The notes beneath the pieces were generated by a model. That model was not told the DNA's origin, searched no databases, and saw nothing but the letters and a program-made list of their open reading frames with translations. Source: Butyriboletus loyo (Eukaryota; Basidiomycota; Agaricomycetes; Boletales; Boletaceae). From it: DNA of 64,000 nt. Below are positions 19,743 through 32,150 of this stretch, in pieces. The stretch spans positions 112,893-176,892 of the forward strand of contig JBBPSI010000031.1 in NCBI GenBank assembly GCA_038093515.1, given 5' to 3'. How positions within the stretch are numbered: the stretch's first letter is position 1; each line of letters starts with the position of its first letter. The translations under genes were made by a program, and so were the position numbers.

Positions 19743-22717
19743 TCAAAATTCATACCCCTCCACCTTGAACGTCTTCCCATACTGCAAATATCCATCCATG
19801 ATCTTGAGCACCGGTTCTGGAAGTCCCATGCTGAGTAACGTGAATGCAATCTTGGCGTGTCCGTGGATCTGCCCCATTTTGAAAAACGACTGGGCGATCA
19901 ACGAGGGGTACTGTCGACGGCGTCGTCAGTTCAGTAAAACGACAACCCCACACTCGGGCAACTCACCGTCATCTCGGTGTAATCCGCATACCGATACGCA
20001 GCCACCCGTATCGCAGTCTGAATCGTCCGAGTAATATCCCCCTCCTCGGCATACATCTCTAGCAATTTCGCCCATGGCCTTTGCGCGTACCGCGTCGTCT
20101 CGAGACACCGCTGATACGCCTCCTTGGCTTCTTCCTTGTGATGCAATCGCAGGCCCAAATCGCCCAAAATTTCCCATTCCAAACCCGTCTTACGGTACGC
20201 GACGTGTTGGGTCTTGAAATGGGCGACTTCAGCACGAAAGATGGTCCATACTCGAAGGTCCTGCAAAGCACTGAGGGTTCGACATTATGTGTAGGAACGA
20301 ACTGACGCACCTCGTAGAGAACCATGAAGAGGTTATCCAACCACCGTTCACACAACCGCTTGTTCGTAAACGAAAACGCATCTTGTCCCGTCCCCAAGGA
20401 CTCTGCCGCGTCCTGGTCCGCTACAACTGCAGCAGCCACCACAGGCCTCTCCAACGTCGGACTCGTCACCTCGTGCCCGTGCCCATTTTCCCCATTCTCC
20501 TTCCCCGCCCCATTCTCCACATCCCCATCCACCTCTCTCGTAGCCGCCGCCAACTCCCGCTCGATATCAGACTCGGTCGACACTCTAATGATCGGAATAC
20601 TCCCCAACACGCCCAGTTGTCCATCGGACCCTCGCGACTCTTGCGGACTATGCACCGCCCTCGTCGATGCGTCGTCGTCAGCCATCAGTCCCCCAGTCCC
20701 ACTCCTGTTCAACATCGGAGACTCGACCACCCCCTTTCTCACCACCGTCCCATCCTCGTGTATCACCGTATCCGTATCCGCATCTCCGTCCCTTTGCGAT
20801 CCAGATCCCAGACCTTGCACATTACCCATCCCATTGTGCAGATCCGTGTGCGACTTTTGCATTCGATATTCTTCTTCCATGACGAACACGGCACTCCGGG
20901 TCTTCAGCAGCTCGTCCCATCCGATGTCGGAGACGAGGCGTGTGAGGAGAGAGTATGCGCGTGCCCAAGTACCCCGGAGACCGGGTGCTGGGAGGCGAAG
21001 GAGGGCGGGGTCGGCCTAGGCAGGACACGAACATAAAGATTGTCATGTGCACGAACAAACGGCGAGTGAGTGATGAGACCCGCAGAAAAGCAAACGTAGA
21101 TGGATGCGTGTCAAAGAAAAGAAAAAACATACCTCGTCGTCCTCGGTCTTTTGTTTCTCCGGTAAAATATCAGTAATCTGACGATTAAACGGGAGATGCA
21201 CGCGTGACGTCTGAATCGGTCGATGTACATCCTTGCCATTGTACGTAAACATGGGACACGAATTGAGCGTGAGCAGTGCCTTGAAAGTGCGTCACCCAAC
21301 GATGTACAAGAGACGACAGAGAGTGAAAGACAACATACCGACTCGTAATCCTTGGTATCGATGTACAGTTCCGTCAGCTTCTCCCACGTCACAAACTCGC
21401 TTGGTGCACAATTGACCGCTTCCTTGGCCAGTTTGAGCGCCCACGCCAATTTACCTTTGGAACGCAGGAAATCACACTGGGCGTGCAAGAGCGTGTAAGA
21501 ATGAGGCGTGTGCTGCATCGCGGCCGACATGATTTGGACCGCCTTGACTTCTTCGTCTGCGTGCGCACACACATGTCATGCAGTCAACACACGCATACAG
21601 GCATATATCATCGATGGGAAGGGGAACGCACTCATCCCAATATAACTCTTAGCCAACAACGATGCCACCTCGGGTTCCCTCGCCGCCAGTTTTTCAAAGA
21701 GATTGGCCGCTTGCTGATACCGCCCGCTAGCACCAAAGTATTTCATCACTCCCGCTGTGAGGTGGTTCGAGACGACCGTGGCTACTTGGATCTCGGGGTC
21801 CGAGCCGACTTGCCAGCCTATATGCGGGCGTGAGCATGAGCGAGTTTGTTCAAGTAACGTACAAACATACCTTTCATAAACAATTCTTCGACCGCCTGCA
21901 AAAACCTCACCTCACCCTCCCCCGTCGTGATCGGATCCAACTTGCGATACGCATCCAACCAGTACATCGGATCGTCCGAATAGAGCATCGCCCGGAGGAG
22001 CGCGGAAACGTAAGTTTCTTGCCAAATGTCCGGGGTGGCCTCATGTCTGTTCGTTGTCGTGGTAGCATCGGGATCGAGGGTGTAAGTACAACGCAACAAA
22101 TCGAAAGGGAGACGGAGAGGACGGGACGCACCGTTCCCCGCGCAGATCTACTACATACGCATGCACCCCGCCCGGAATCTTGACATCCACACGAATGTCC
22201 ACGCGCGAAAAAGCATTAAAGCAACAATAACACCCATGTCGGACTTTCCACACTGGCCCTTTGGAGAACCACGCCGAGGTGTCTTCGATGGCGTACGTGA
22301 GCGAGTTGATGTAAGCAGCGAGGGAAGCAGAGGAACTGGCATCGACGCCGGAGACGAAGTGGAAGGATCCGAGCTGGGTGTTTGGTGTTAGCATCCATGT
22401 GTCATCTTCACCGAGGCCCAAGGACAGCAAAGGGGACTCACATCCCGCTGGCCAGTCTTCCCCGTACTCTTGATTACGTGGCACAGATCCGGCGGACCGA
22501 GTTCACGAAAGGTCGCTGCGGAGTGACGTTGTAATCGTTCGCCGGGGCCGAGGAGAAAAAACGTACCTAAACTTTCGGTGCGCGCCGTCAACGCTTCCCC
22601 AATTTCGACCTAGAAAACACGGAAAAAAAAGACTCGAGTGAATCCCAGCACCTCGCTCAACGTTCGACATCTCACTTCAAACAACTCCGGAACGTCCTTG
22701 AACGACGCATCCGCCAT
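19743..22717 (-). CDS. ChAPs family protein (Chs5-Arf1p-binding, Bch1/Bud7-like)
   Basis: Exomer-type cargo adaptor homologue. In yeast the family works with Chs5 and Arf1 at the trans-Golgi to carry selected cargo to the cell surface. Roughly ten exons. Recognisable segments: the start MADASFKDVPELFEVEIGEAL, ASLAAYINSLTYAIEDTSAW, FSRVDIRVDVKIPGGVHAY, the TPR-rich middle (LLAKSYIGMNEEVKAVQIM; LRSKGKLAWALKLAKEAV), LNSCPMFTYNGKDVHRP, LLRLPAPGLRGTWARAYSLL, and the C-terminal FTNKRLCERWLDNLFMVLYE followed by LGLRLHHKEEAKEAY. An acidic, Ser/Thr-rich insertion of about 150 residues separates the last two blocks. The sequence looks intact. The start is the only ATG in a conserved N-terminal context. 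Confidence 0.85.
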
Positions 22718-23189
22718 CGTCGTCGACGCGCTAAGAGTGCGATGCGAAGCTTGTGCGAGACACGAAACGGAACGATTAATCAAACGGGGTTATTTGTTTC
22801 CAAGGCCGTTGCCAAACAACATTCCAGTGCGTGGGATTCTATTCATTACTTGATTTCATTTCTGATGGACATCCATGTTATGTACAACTCCAAACAAGAC
22901 AGTATAGAGGGACTAATGTGTGTAATTGTGACAAGAGGGTAAGTAGCAACAACCTTCAGAGCGAGAAACGTACAATACCGTGCGCGTTCGATACCTTGAA
23001 AACTAGGATTGCCAAATATTCAGTCTGCGTACGTATACTTTGACAAGGAAATGCAGCGCGAACAAACGAGTGGGGAGACACCAATCAAGGGAATGAAAAC
23101 AGGAACTTAAATGGGTAAAAAAACTGCCAAGGATCGTGTGAGTATGGAAGGTAGACAGGGGAAAATAAATTCTAATGTCGCATACAAGC
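22718..23189. promoter_or_regulatory. ChAPs upstream region and bZIP 3' flank
   Basis: 472 bp between two minus-strand genes. It must hold the ChAPs promoter and the bZIP 3' untranslated region. No distinct site is recognised. Confidence 0.4.
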
Positions 23190-24915
23190 TTATTTCTTGT
23201 TCAGCGTCAAACTTCGCATTGATTCTTCCAAAATGTCTGTCAGGCCCGTCATTGCGCACGAACACGCATGCGAGGATGTAGATGATTGCGCAGGCGAAGG
23301 TACGCGCGCAGGAGCAGGGACATCGACATCGACGACCTTGAGGACTGCGCGGCCCTCGAGGACCTTGCGCACCTTTTCTGCATCCCAGTTTTTGGTTGCA
23401 GAGGTATGGGAGGGAGAGCCAGCAAAAGCCTCCCAGAATGCACTCCCAAGCTTGCTGAAGAGCGTCTGGCTCGCGATCGCGGCAACAGCGGCATGTTCTT
23501 TCGATGGCAGCTTTGGCGAGGCAGGCGGGGTTGTGTTAGCAGTCTTGGCCTTGGAGGCCGAGTTACTCGGACTGAAAAAGTGAGGCTTGAGACTGCCGGC
23601 CAAACCATGAGGCTGTGTGTACAGATAAGGTTGTGGCTGTGGTTGGTGAGTATGTTGTTGTGCGGCCATCTTTCCCCAGAGCTGCATGCGATAGGCATCA
23701 AGGGTCTTGAAGGTGAACGGGTTGACATCGGAAAAGGCATCGAATGCGCCGACACCATGGCCGACGGTAGAATTGAGGTTGCAGAGTGCAGGGTTGATGT
23801 TGGCAGAGCCCTTTTTCTCGACGAGGCCATGGTACGAGGACGAGTTGAGACCCGGGTTGAGGTTTTCCTGGAGGACACGGGAACGGATGGTCTCTTCGTA
23901 AAAGATGGACGGGTTGAGGATGTGGCTGCCACCCGGGAACGAGGTGTTGGATGCCTTGGCAGCGAGGACGGCGATAGGAGGGACGAATGTGGCGTGGACG
24001 GGAGTGACGCCGATACCACCGAGACCGCCCCAAAAGGCACGGTTGCTGAGCCTGGGAGATGTGGGAAGGTCCTTCTGTGTATTTGGGGTAACGACGGGAG
24101 AGGAAGATGATGTGGCTGCTGCGGGGGAGGGAGCCAGAGAAGGGGACACGGAAACGGGCGGCAACTCGGCCGGGGGTGGGAGATCAGGAAGGGCACGACC
24201 CTCGAGAAGACACTTTTTGAGGGCAGTAATCTCCTGACGGAGGGCAGTATTCTCTGACTTGGAGGAGCCGAGTTCCGAACGGATGGCATCGATGAGCCGA
24301 TCACGCTCTGCGATGTCGCCCTCGAGGGCGGAGATGTATTCTGTGTACACAAGGGGTGAGATCAGACAGAGGGAGCGGCACAGGAAAGCACGGACCTTTG
24401 CGACGGACACGAAAATTGCGTGCACTGATCTTGTTGCGGAGCTGGCGCTTCTCCTTGCTAGACATCTTCTTGTATTCCTCTGGGCTTGGACGCCAGTCCT
24501 CTGGCTCGAGGATCTTGAGGGGTGCGGGGTCTTTCTTTGACTTTCCCTCCTTGTTCTCCTTTTCTGGGAGAGGCGTCTTCTTGATGCCACCAGACATGAC
24601 GGTGCCCTTTCTGGACTGCTTGAACTTTGGGAGTGGGGGAAGTTCATCGTCGGAGTCGGGCTCGTCGTCGCCAAAGTCGGAGAGGTCCTTTGAGGTTGCG
24701 GGGGTGTCTACGAGTTGGGGATCGATGGCAAACATGGGGAGGGGGGAGTGGGATGCGGTGGAGGAGGAGGCATCGGGGGAGGTGGTTGTGGGAAAGTCGT
24801 AGGAGTGGGGGAGCTTTGAGAAGTCGTCCTCGAGGAAAAGGGAGAAGAGGGCGTCGTCTGCGGTGGAGGGGGCGTCGAGATTGAAAAAGTCGTCGATTCT
24901 GTACGGCTCGAGCAT
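23190..24915 (-). CDS. bZIP transcription factor
   Basis: Predicted 556-residue nuclear DNA-binding protein in two exons (24915-24396, 24340-23190) split right after the basic region. Residues 1-120 are acidic (DDELPPLPKF, PEDWRPSPEEY) and may activate transcription. The basic region contains KRQLRNKISARNFRVRRK, which fits N-x7-R, and continues EYISALEGDIAERDRLIDAI with a leucine zipper through LRQEITALKKCL. The long C-terminus is Pro/Ser/Ala-rich with short conserved-looking blocks (SRLSNRAFWGG, NPFTFKTLDAYRMQLWGKMA) typical of agaricomycete homologues. The basic region is unlike Gcn4 or AP-1 types and its target site is not predictable. Its start lies only 137 bp from the Rpt6 stop codon. 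Confidence 0.88.
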
Positions 24916-25052
24916 CTTTGGAGGGCAAGTGGAAAGTGGACTTTGAATCGAATCGTGTTTGTTTGTAAACTACCAACGGACATTGCCGGATTACATCAGC
25001 GACTGCGACGCGTCACCCCTTTCGCCGTGGTTCCATCGGAGTCTTTCGATTG

Positions 25053-26519
25053 CTAAGAGAAGAGCTTGTTCACGGACGTGTTCCCCTCCTGCTGTTTCTT
25101 CAGCACCTTGGCAATCGCAAACTCAAAATCCTCCTGCGTAACGTGTTGCCGTCGCTCTCGGAGCGCATACATCCCTGTAGCTTGTTAGACACCGTCGTCC
25201 TAGTCAGTCGTACAAAGAAAGCTCACCCGCTTCGGTGCAGATGCCCCGCACTTCTGCTCCCGAACACTGCCCCATCTTGTCCGCCAGTGCCTTCATATCA
25301 ATCCCCCGCTGGAGCGACATCTGTGTCTCCATCAGCAATAGTCATCACACATGAGAGTATCCTTGCCTTGCGCGAATGAATCCGCAGAATGCTCACACGC
25401 GCTTCCGGCCCTGGCGGTGGAAACTCGATCTTCCGGTCAATCCGGCCCGGTCGAAGCAACGCCGAGTCCAGAATGTCTATCCTTCGAGTCAGACCCGCTG
25501 CCACGTTGCCCCAGACCAGCTCACCTATCCGATTCGTCGCCATGATCACCTTGATGTTCTTCGTCGCCTCGAACCCATCCAGCTGGTTGAGCAGCTCCAA
25601 CATCGTCCGCTGCACCTCCGAGTCACCCCCGCCCGACCCGCTCTCCCCTCTCGAACTCCCGATCGAGTCAATCTCATCCATGAAAATGATGCTTGGTGCA
25701 TGGTCCCTCGCCATCACAAACAACTCTCGCACCATTCGACTCCCCTCTCCAATATACTTTTGCACCAACTCCGACCCAGACACCCGAATGAACTTGCAGT
25801 CCGTGTGATGTGCCACCGCACGCGCGAGCAGCGTCTTTCCCGTCCCAGGCGGTCCGTAAAGGAGCACCCCCTTGGGCTGCGCGATCCCGAGTGCCTCAAA
25901 TAGCTCGGGGTGCTTCACCGGCAACTCGATGACTTCTTTAATCTCCTTGATCTGCTTGTCTAGCCCGCCCACCATCTCGTACGTACTGTCCGGCACCTTT
26001 TCCACCATCATGAGCGACACAAGCGGGTCCACCTTATTCGGCAATATCTTGTGAATCGTGTACGTGTCCGATCGGAGCGCGACGCGCTGGGACGGCGTGA
26101 GTTCCGCAATGTCAATCTCAGAGTCAAAATCGACGACTGCGAAGGTAGCGTGAGCAATCAGAACACGCTCAACAGGCTCCTTACGCACTGTACTTTCCCT
26201 CGGGCTGGACCTTGACCAACACCTTTTTCTTGCCCATCACTTTGACAACTTCGCCAACATAACTCGCCGGCTCGTGAAGCAACTGTAATTCTTCCCGAAG
26301 CAACCTCACTACAACCCCCGTTTGTCACCCGCTCACGCGCAAAAAAAGAGGGCGGAAAGCACGGGACGTACCTCGAGCGTTCAGCGCATTCCGCTGTGCC
26401 TCCAAGCGACGTAGATTCTGTGTTTTTTGGTTGATCAAGAGTTCGGCAGCTTCAATTTTAGCTTGGTAGTAGGATTGAACGCCAACAGGCGCTTTCTGTG
26501 ATCGTGTGGGTACGGGCAT
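25053..26519 (-). CDS. RPT6: 26S proteasome regulatory ATPase Rpt6 (PSMC5/SUG1)
   Basis: AAA+ ATPase subunit of the 19S base, unfolding ubiquitinated substrates. Assignment to Rpt6 rests on near-continuous match to the family: [78 protein letters not shown], Walker [10 protein letters not shown], Walker [14 protein letters not shown], and the arginine-finger region [11 protein letters not shown]. The C-terminal [19 protein letters not shown] confirms Rpt6 over other Rpts. The protein ends NKLFS. Intron 25366-25321 has a GC donor (GCAAGG) and AG acceptor; only this junction gives the conserved HSRK-MSLQRGI. A second 48-nt intron splits ATNRID. Start [11 protein letters not shown]. Essential gene, expected to be constitutive. 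Confidence 0.97.
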
Positions 26520-28565
26520 GTCGTGGGGGTACGAATGTAAGAACGTATAATCGCGTTTTGCGTGACGCAAGCCTATGTACAAGACAATTCCCACGGTCCA
26601 TCGAAGAGCCACTCGCTCACGTATGTATATTTCAGAAACCGGTGATGTGTAAGTACAGAAAATTCAGATATTACAATACAAGAACTATAGAGCTGAATGG
26701 GATTACATATTCCTCATCCTCTTCGACTGACAGTCCAGAAAGATTTACTTGCATCTTTTGATGTCGACCACGATCCCAGTGACGGACCACCCTCACCTCA
26801 CTTCTTGCGCGCGACCATGACTGGAATGACAATTGCATCCAGTCACTTGCACATACACAGGCACCAGACGAAACTAGATCCCAATGCAAAGGACGGACAC
26901 TACTCCAATAGCCAGCGGGAAATCCTAACCCCGCGTTCCAGCTGTCACTGAGGGCGAGTCCACCTTCCAGTTTTCACCTTCTATCCATGAACACCCCAAC
27001 GTGTCACATAGTGGTGAGGCACCCCCGCCGTTTCCCCCTGATTCCAGCAGATACGCACGCCTCCCATGCTAGTACTCGGCAGGCGATCGTCGACGATCAC
27101 GACGAGTGCCGTTATCGAGGCAAGGGTACGGAACAACGAGGTGATATGGTAATTACGAATGGGCACATTGGCAAAGAATAATTCATCTTGGGGAGGATCT
27201 GATTATGACGGTGGTACCAAGCAGTTCGTGTCCGTGTCACAAGTGTTGCACGCTCACACCCCGAAGACATATCTTGGCCGTGAAGCTCACATTCATTATA
27301 TACCTGACAACAGGTCGAATTCACCGGACCATTCAAGAATCTGTTCAAAGCTAGTACGCTACCAACTAAACGTGGGTCTAGAACATCACCTAAACCTGCA
27401 AATGCCAACGCTGTCGAGCGACGATCACGGGCAATTTCTGATCGTTATGCTGCGTCTAGGTATTTCCGGTGCCTCAGATATTCGCAGCGCCCTGTGACAC
27501 CAACGGAGGTACCTTCTCTAGACAGCGAGGGGCGGGACACACAAGAGGAGGAAACGCTCGGGTTGCGAATGCCCATGGGACTACCTTTGTGCCGACCTTC
27601 TCTTGATCATGACCGTGCGCGCTCAGGACCCGATCCTTTGTCCTCAACCGCGTCCAACCCCGTGACCGAGAACGAGATGCGGAGAGCGAGACGAGGGAAA
27701 GAGAGAGAACGCTTTCGGGGCGGGGCCCGCTGTCCCTGAAGTTTATACCCCCATTCGTACCTTCATCGGAATCTCCACATCGACAGTCTAGTCACTATCT
27801 AGAAGATTCGTGGCCCGGGCTTGGATCAACGTTGGGATGAACATGCACCTTGGCTCGCGTGGAACCAAAAACTCTCGCCGACCCTATATGCATTCCCAGT
27901 ATGGCATTATTAATAGTACGGTACCGCACCTCTATCATCATAGTTCCACCATGAAACAGAACGGGAGCGAGCATGGAAAAGTACTGCCGAAGGTAGGTGC
28001 CAGCGGACGCGTGCGTGCTCGAACGAATCAGGTGGTACAGTGAAAGACCTTGCAAGTCCCACGAAGCGGTGATCCAGAAGCGGTGAAGATCCCGGTGAAA
28101 CAGGTAGGATTTGATTCAGGAACTGGATCCGAAAATCATCGTTGCTGCCAAGAACGCGTATGTACTTCAATGCTGGACGAGTCCGACGAATGTCCCGACC
28201 AGAGTGGATCAAGCCAACCTTCGTGATGTGACTAAAGACAGGAAAGCAGTCGTTTGCGACGTTTTGGCATCCGTACTCAAGTATAAGTTGTCTGTCCGGC
28301 AGAGAAATGAAAACCGAGAACAGCTCGGAACAGGTGCTAAGCTAGCTGGTAACCGACCGTCAGTAGCCGACGAGTTTTGCTCGTTGCTGCCGTTTCCTCG
28401 AATCCGCGCGTTTCAGCAAATAAATATTCTTGAACTTTACAAACCGTATATATAATCAATGAGAGAGTGAATAGATATGATATGTGTGTCCGAGGAAACG
28501 TTGTTCTGAAAACAACATCATCCTGGACGCTCACCCAAGTTTTGGCGGCGAACCAACGTCCTCGA
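26520..28565. other. Two-kilobase spacer, no gene called
   Basis: Begins with the Rpt6 promoter. Several open frames of 60-110 codons occur on both strands but none has a domain, a good ATG context or joining exons. Stretches near 27180-27480 and 27800-28050 look slightly protein-like and could be degraded coding sequence. I cannot assign them. Confidence 0.4.
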
Positions 28566-30346
28566 TCATACCTGACGTGCATCATCCCCGACCATTTCAA
28601 GTTGAATCGTCTCCGAGTCGTCCGTGCTACATTCCGCTGTCCAGTGACCCTGATCCGGGCTGGCATCCGCAAATGTAATTACAGACACAGTTGCGTTACT
28701 GCTAGCAACCAGTTGTGAGAATACCCCGAATCCAGTGTCGATCCCTTGCCATCGCTTCCGGAGGTCACGATCATACAATTCCCTTATGCCAACGATGAAC
28801 CGAAGCATGATAACGCACATAAGTGCATCAGTAAGGTCAGCTATGATGTCCAGACTGTAGCTGGGACGTGAAGACGTGGGTTGGATTATATTCAGGGTAT
28901 TGAAAAGCAGAGTCCTAGTTCAGAAGAAAGTATCCAGGTAATTAGATTTTTTAACGGGTTTTTGAAAGAGAGGTGAAGGAAAACGTAGAAATAACGGAAT
29001 GGGACAACGGAAACATTCAAGATAAAGTAAAGCATTCCTTCCCTCATAAATAACTTCATGTACCGATTGATCTGCCAGTGCTTCGTCAATTGGTACATCT
29101 CAACTGCCTGTTTGAATGTTGGGATGACAGCGAGGACCGATAGGGCAGCACCGAGGACAAATAGAGGGATTGCTCTGTATATAGTTGAAGGTTGTTTCGA
29201 GAAGAAGTTACAAATGTCGAAATGGGGGTGTTCTCGATCGCCACTGGAGAAAAGAGTGGAAGAATAGGGCCATGTACTTAAGATCTGGTCGAAACATACC
29301 TGACAAGGTCTTATTAGGGATGTAATAGACACCGTCCCAAACACAGGAGACAATGATTTGCGCCATATAAGGGAAGAAGAGAATACGGAGGATTATTTTC
29401 GACTGATCCCACATTGCATAAACGCGCAGAACCATCAACACTGAAATCTAAGTCAACACAAAAGAAACCAAGTTAGGGAGCACGACAACTCACGATCAGC
29501 AGTAGCAAGGAATAACACGTATCCCCATTTTTCAATCAGCTACAGTGCAGTACCTTCGAAATAGCATTCATATATCAAAGAACTGTAACGGGGGCGCTTA
29601 CATCTACTTGACTGTTAACGTCACAACACCACTTGTGGAAATGGGGTACTTACGTCTATCAAAACACAATCATCAGTGACGGAATCACCAGTGAAGCATC
29701 CAAAAATTGACTTTGACAGGCCCAGGTAGCAAATCAATACCAGCTGCAAATGCACTATTTGGTCAGGCTGATCAATCTCGACATAGTGTCGGCACCCCCG
29801 AACGTACCGAGCGCACCTGCGCTTGAGAATAGATTCAAAGTTAGCAGTGTCTCAGATATGCATCAGGGCAGCATAGACCCACATAACCCAACAAAGATCG
29901 ACATAACAAACCTATCGGAACGATCAGTTTGAAACACCTGCAGCAGAGCGTCCCATGAGGCCTTATACTTACGATAATGAACAATGCAGATACCCAAGTC
30001 CAGGGTCTGCACTGTAGTTTTGTCAGGGACGTGGAGCTTGAGAGATAACCGTCTCATACTTACCCAAACGTAGTCTACCTTTGCATATCATTAGCCATCA
30101 AACAAGGAAACATGAGATAGGGAACGGAATGAAATACCTCGCTCGGAAAGGTGAGGACTGCAGTGCCAGTGACAGGATTATGATTGTCCCTTTAAAATGA
30201 GAAGGATAGCATGCACAAAGTATCACTCGCTATAAGCGTATACGGCGACGATGATCCTTACGAATATGCTGCCTTGTAAGAATCAATCGATCACTGAACA
30301 GAAGTGTGGGGGACGTACTGGATGCATAGTAATCTATCTGGTTCAT
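28566..30346 (-). CDS. Multi-span membrane protein, DUF6533-like agaricomycete type
   Basis: Integral membrane protein of a family strongly expanded in agaricomycetes; function unknown. Exons read, in order: TAVLTFPSE; VDYVW; CRPWTWVSALFIIV; a segment with LVLICYLGLSKSIFGCF; LMVLRVYAMWDQSKIILRIL with IIVSCVWDGVYYIPN; AIPLFVLGAALSVLAVI followed by TKHWQINRYMKLFMREGMLYF; and a cytoplasmic tail with MLRFIVGIRELYDRDL, WQGIDTGFGVFSQL and a Ser/Thr/Asp-rich end. The order of hydrophobic segments and the RVYAMW and REGxxYF motifs are typical. The 5' end is uncertain: I place the start at 30346 (MNQIDYYAS), but the first one or two splice joins could not be closed without a stop. The stop codon is at 28566-28568. 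Confidence 0.65.
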
Positions 30347-31574
30347 GGTCAAAGAAACCACTGGAGAGGTGAACATGTCGTGTAAATGAAAAACACCAGC
30401 AGTGGTGCCTGGCTGACGGACAAACAGTGAAGAAGAATCCAGCGGAAGAGGGGTGAGATTGGCCGAGAGTTGGAGTCACTTAGCAATTATGTCTAGTGCC
30501 CGGTGTGTCAACTATTTGCCCAATGACCGTTCGGAACAAAGGATTATGAGTGATCAATGATCATTTAACAGTAAAGCTCAGGCGATACATAATGGAGGTG
30601 AGGTGAAGCCATAACCCTCAATCGTGCAGTAAATAAAGTCGTCATGCATGCAGCACGGGATAACGGCAGAGCAGTGTGAGCGATTCCAAGACTGATACTT
30701 GACTGCTATGGATATACGCAGAGGAGGGGACCTTTGTGGGAGGCTGTGCGCAGAAGTTGGCAGCCATCAATTGGTTTCTTGATCATATCACCGCACATGA
30801 AATGGAAGGAGTCAACCTGTATCAGAGCGGTTATCACCTTCTCGACTCTGTTGTTTTTTGAATTTCAACTCAGGCACTGCAGATCATAAATGACAGCGCA
30901 CCTAATTCGCTAATTTAAAGCTTAGCCTGCATCTGCGCTCCGTCGCATCCTAAGACCGTCTATGCCTGGAGTCAGCCCAAGGTACTTACTTGAGAGTGGA
31001 ATTGCATACCTTGTTACCAGCTCTGCTGGAGAGAAAGGTATCCCTGGTGAGTGATACACGAACACTGCCAAGTTACTCCCTTGTACTTTTGCAACCAGCG
31101 GATCCGAAAGGCACGATCAGGTGTTGAGCTCACACCACAGCTGTGTTACCTGCTTCAATGGGCCACAGTGTGTCAGTACCAGACATCCCCCATCCCTCAC
31201 CAACGACACGAATACAAAGAAAAAGACACAAGAGCAGATGCACCGAAACCGGAGCGTTGGCAGAGAAAACACCCTCTCCCACTTCTGCTGGTCGGCGAGC
31301 ACCACCTGCTCCCACCCATAAAACATGCCTGACAAATGGAACAGCCTTTGTTGTATCACAGATGAGTTGATCGCATTGCCCCACACCTGAAACCCGCGTA
31401 CACCGGAACACGAAACGTGCAACTGGAACTCTGAACGACATGAGATATCAACGTTTCAACGATAGTAGCAACGGGCCAACGGCAGCAACGTAAGCGAACA
31501 CGTACTTTGTCCGACCACACCACCGAGTTTCATGATTTCACCGTAGTATCATTTCTGCCCTTTAAACCCAACGC
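30347..31574. other. Spacer with a dispersed repeat, no gene called
   Basis: Lies between the membrane protein gene and its dead paralogue. Apart from the repeat at 31200-31432 nothing is recognised. Confidence 0.4.
31200..31432. repeat. Degenerate dispersed repeat, copy 1
   Basis: Resembles 35041-35322 in the same orientation. Best blocks: GA..CACCGAAAC..GAGCGT near 31238-31258, and TTGATC.C.TTGCCC followed by CACCTGAAACC and GAACACG near 31369-31430. Similarity is interrupted by indels. The parent element is unknown. Confidence 0.55.
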
Positions 31575-32150
31575 GTACCGTCTCTCAACACTTCGAGTTG
31601 AATCCGACTCGTCTGGATCCGCATCCTGGATCTGATCATGCACCAGAGTGACATCCGCGAATGTAGGTGTAGACAAGACCGCGTTTTGACTGGCAATGGA
31701 TCACGACAATACACAGAATCTAATGTGAATCCCCTGCCAGTGGCCATGGAAGGTCGTATAGCTCTCGCACGCTGAGGATGAACCAAGGCACCAGGAGGCA
31801 CACCGTTGTAGAACAGAAGACAATCCAGGAAGAGGATCGAAGTGCTGTTTGGTACACTAGAAAGTTTGATAAGCGATGCTGAAAGTGCATTCCTATAGGT
31901 CCAGGGGGAATCATTGAAGTGATTTTTGTGTGTGCAAGTATTCGGGAGTAAGATGGACGGGAAAAGGTGATGTTGACGAGTGAAAACCCGGTGAGAGTCG
32001 TTGCACGTGCCAGTTAGGCTGTCACTGGTTGTTTTATACATCTGAACTGACTGCTTCAAGGTTTGGATATCGGCGAGAGCCTTCGAAAGTGTAGCACCAA
32101 GAACAAATCGCAGAATAATACCATGCATGTTAAGCAGGGGTGGTGTGTTC
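31575..32150 (-). pseudogene. Dead paralogue of the DUF6533-like membrane protein
   Basis: On the minus strand, FVLGATLSKALADIQTLKQSV matches FVLGAALSVLAVIPTFKQAV of the neighbour. SVRELYDL matches GIRELYDRD. HWQGIHIRFCVLS, a stop codon, and SIASQNAV match RWQGIDTGFGVFSQLVASSNATV. TPTFADVTLVHDQIQDADPDE matches ITFADASPDQGHWTAECSTDD. The segments lie in different frames (ELYD and WQGI are frameshifted) and one carries an in-frame stop, so the copy is non-functional. N-terminal exons are not visible upstream. It shows that the neighbour was duplicated in tandem and one copy died. Confidence 0.7.

Noticed and set aside
19273..20034. 253-codon plus-strand frame
   Set aside because: No ATG start, no domain, and its second half is antisense to conserved ChAPs exons.
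23286..24110. 274-codon plus-strand frame
   Set aside because: Antisense shadow of the bZIP C-terminal exon, whose own frame has family blocks.
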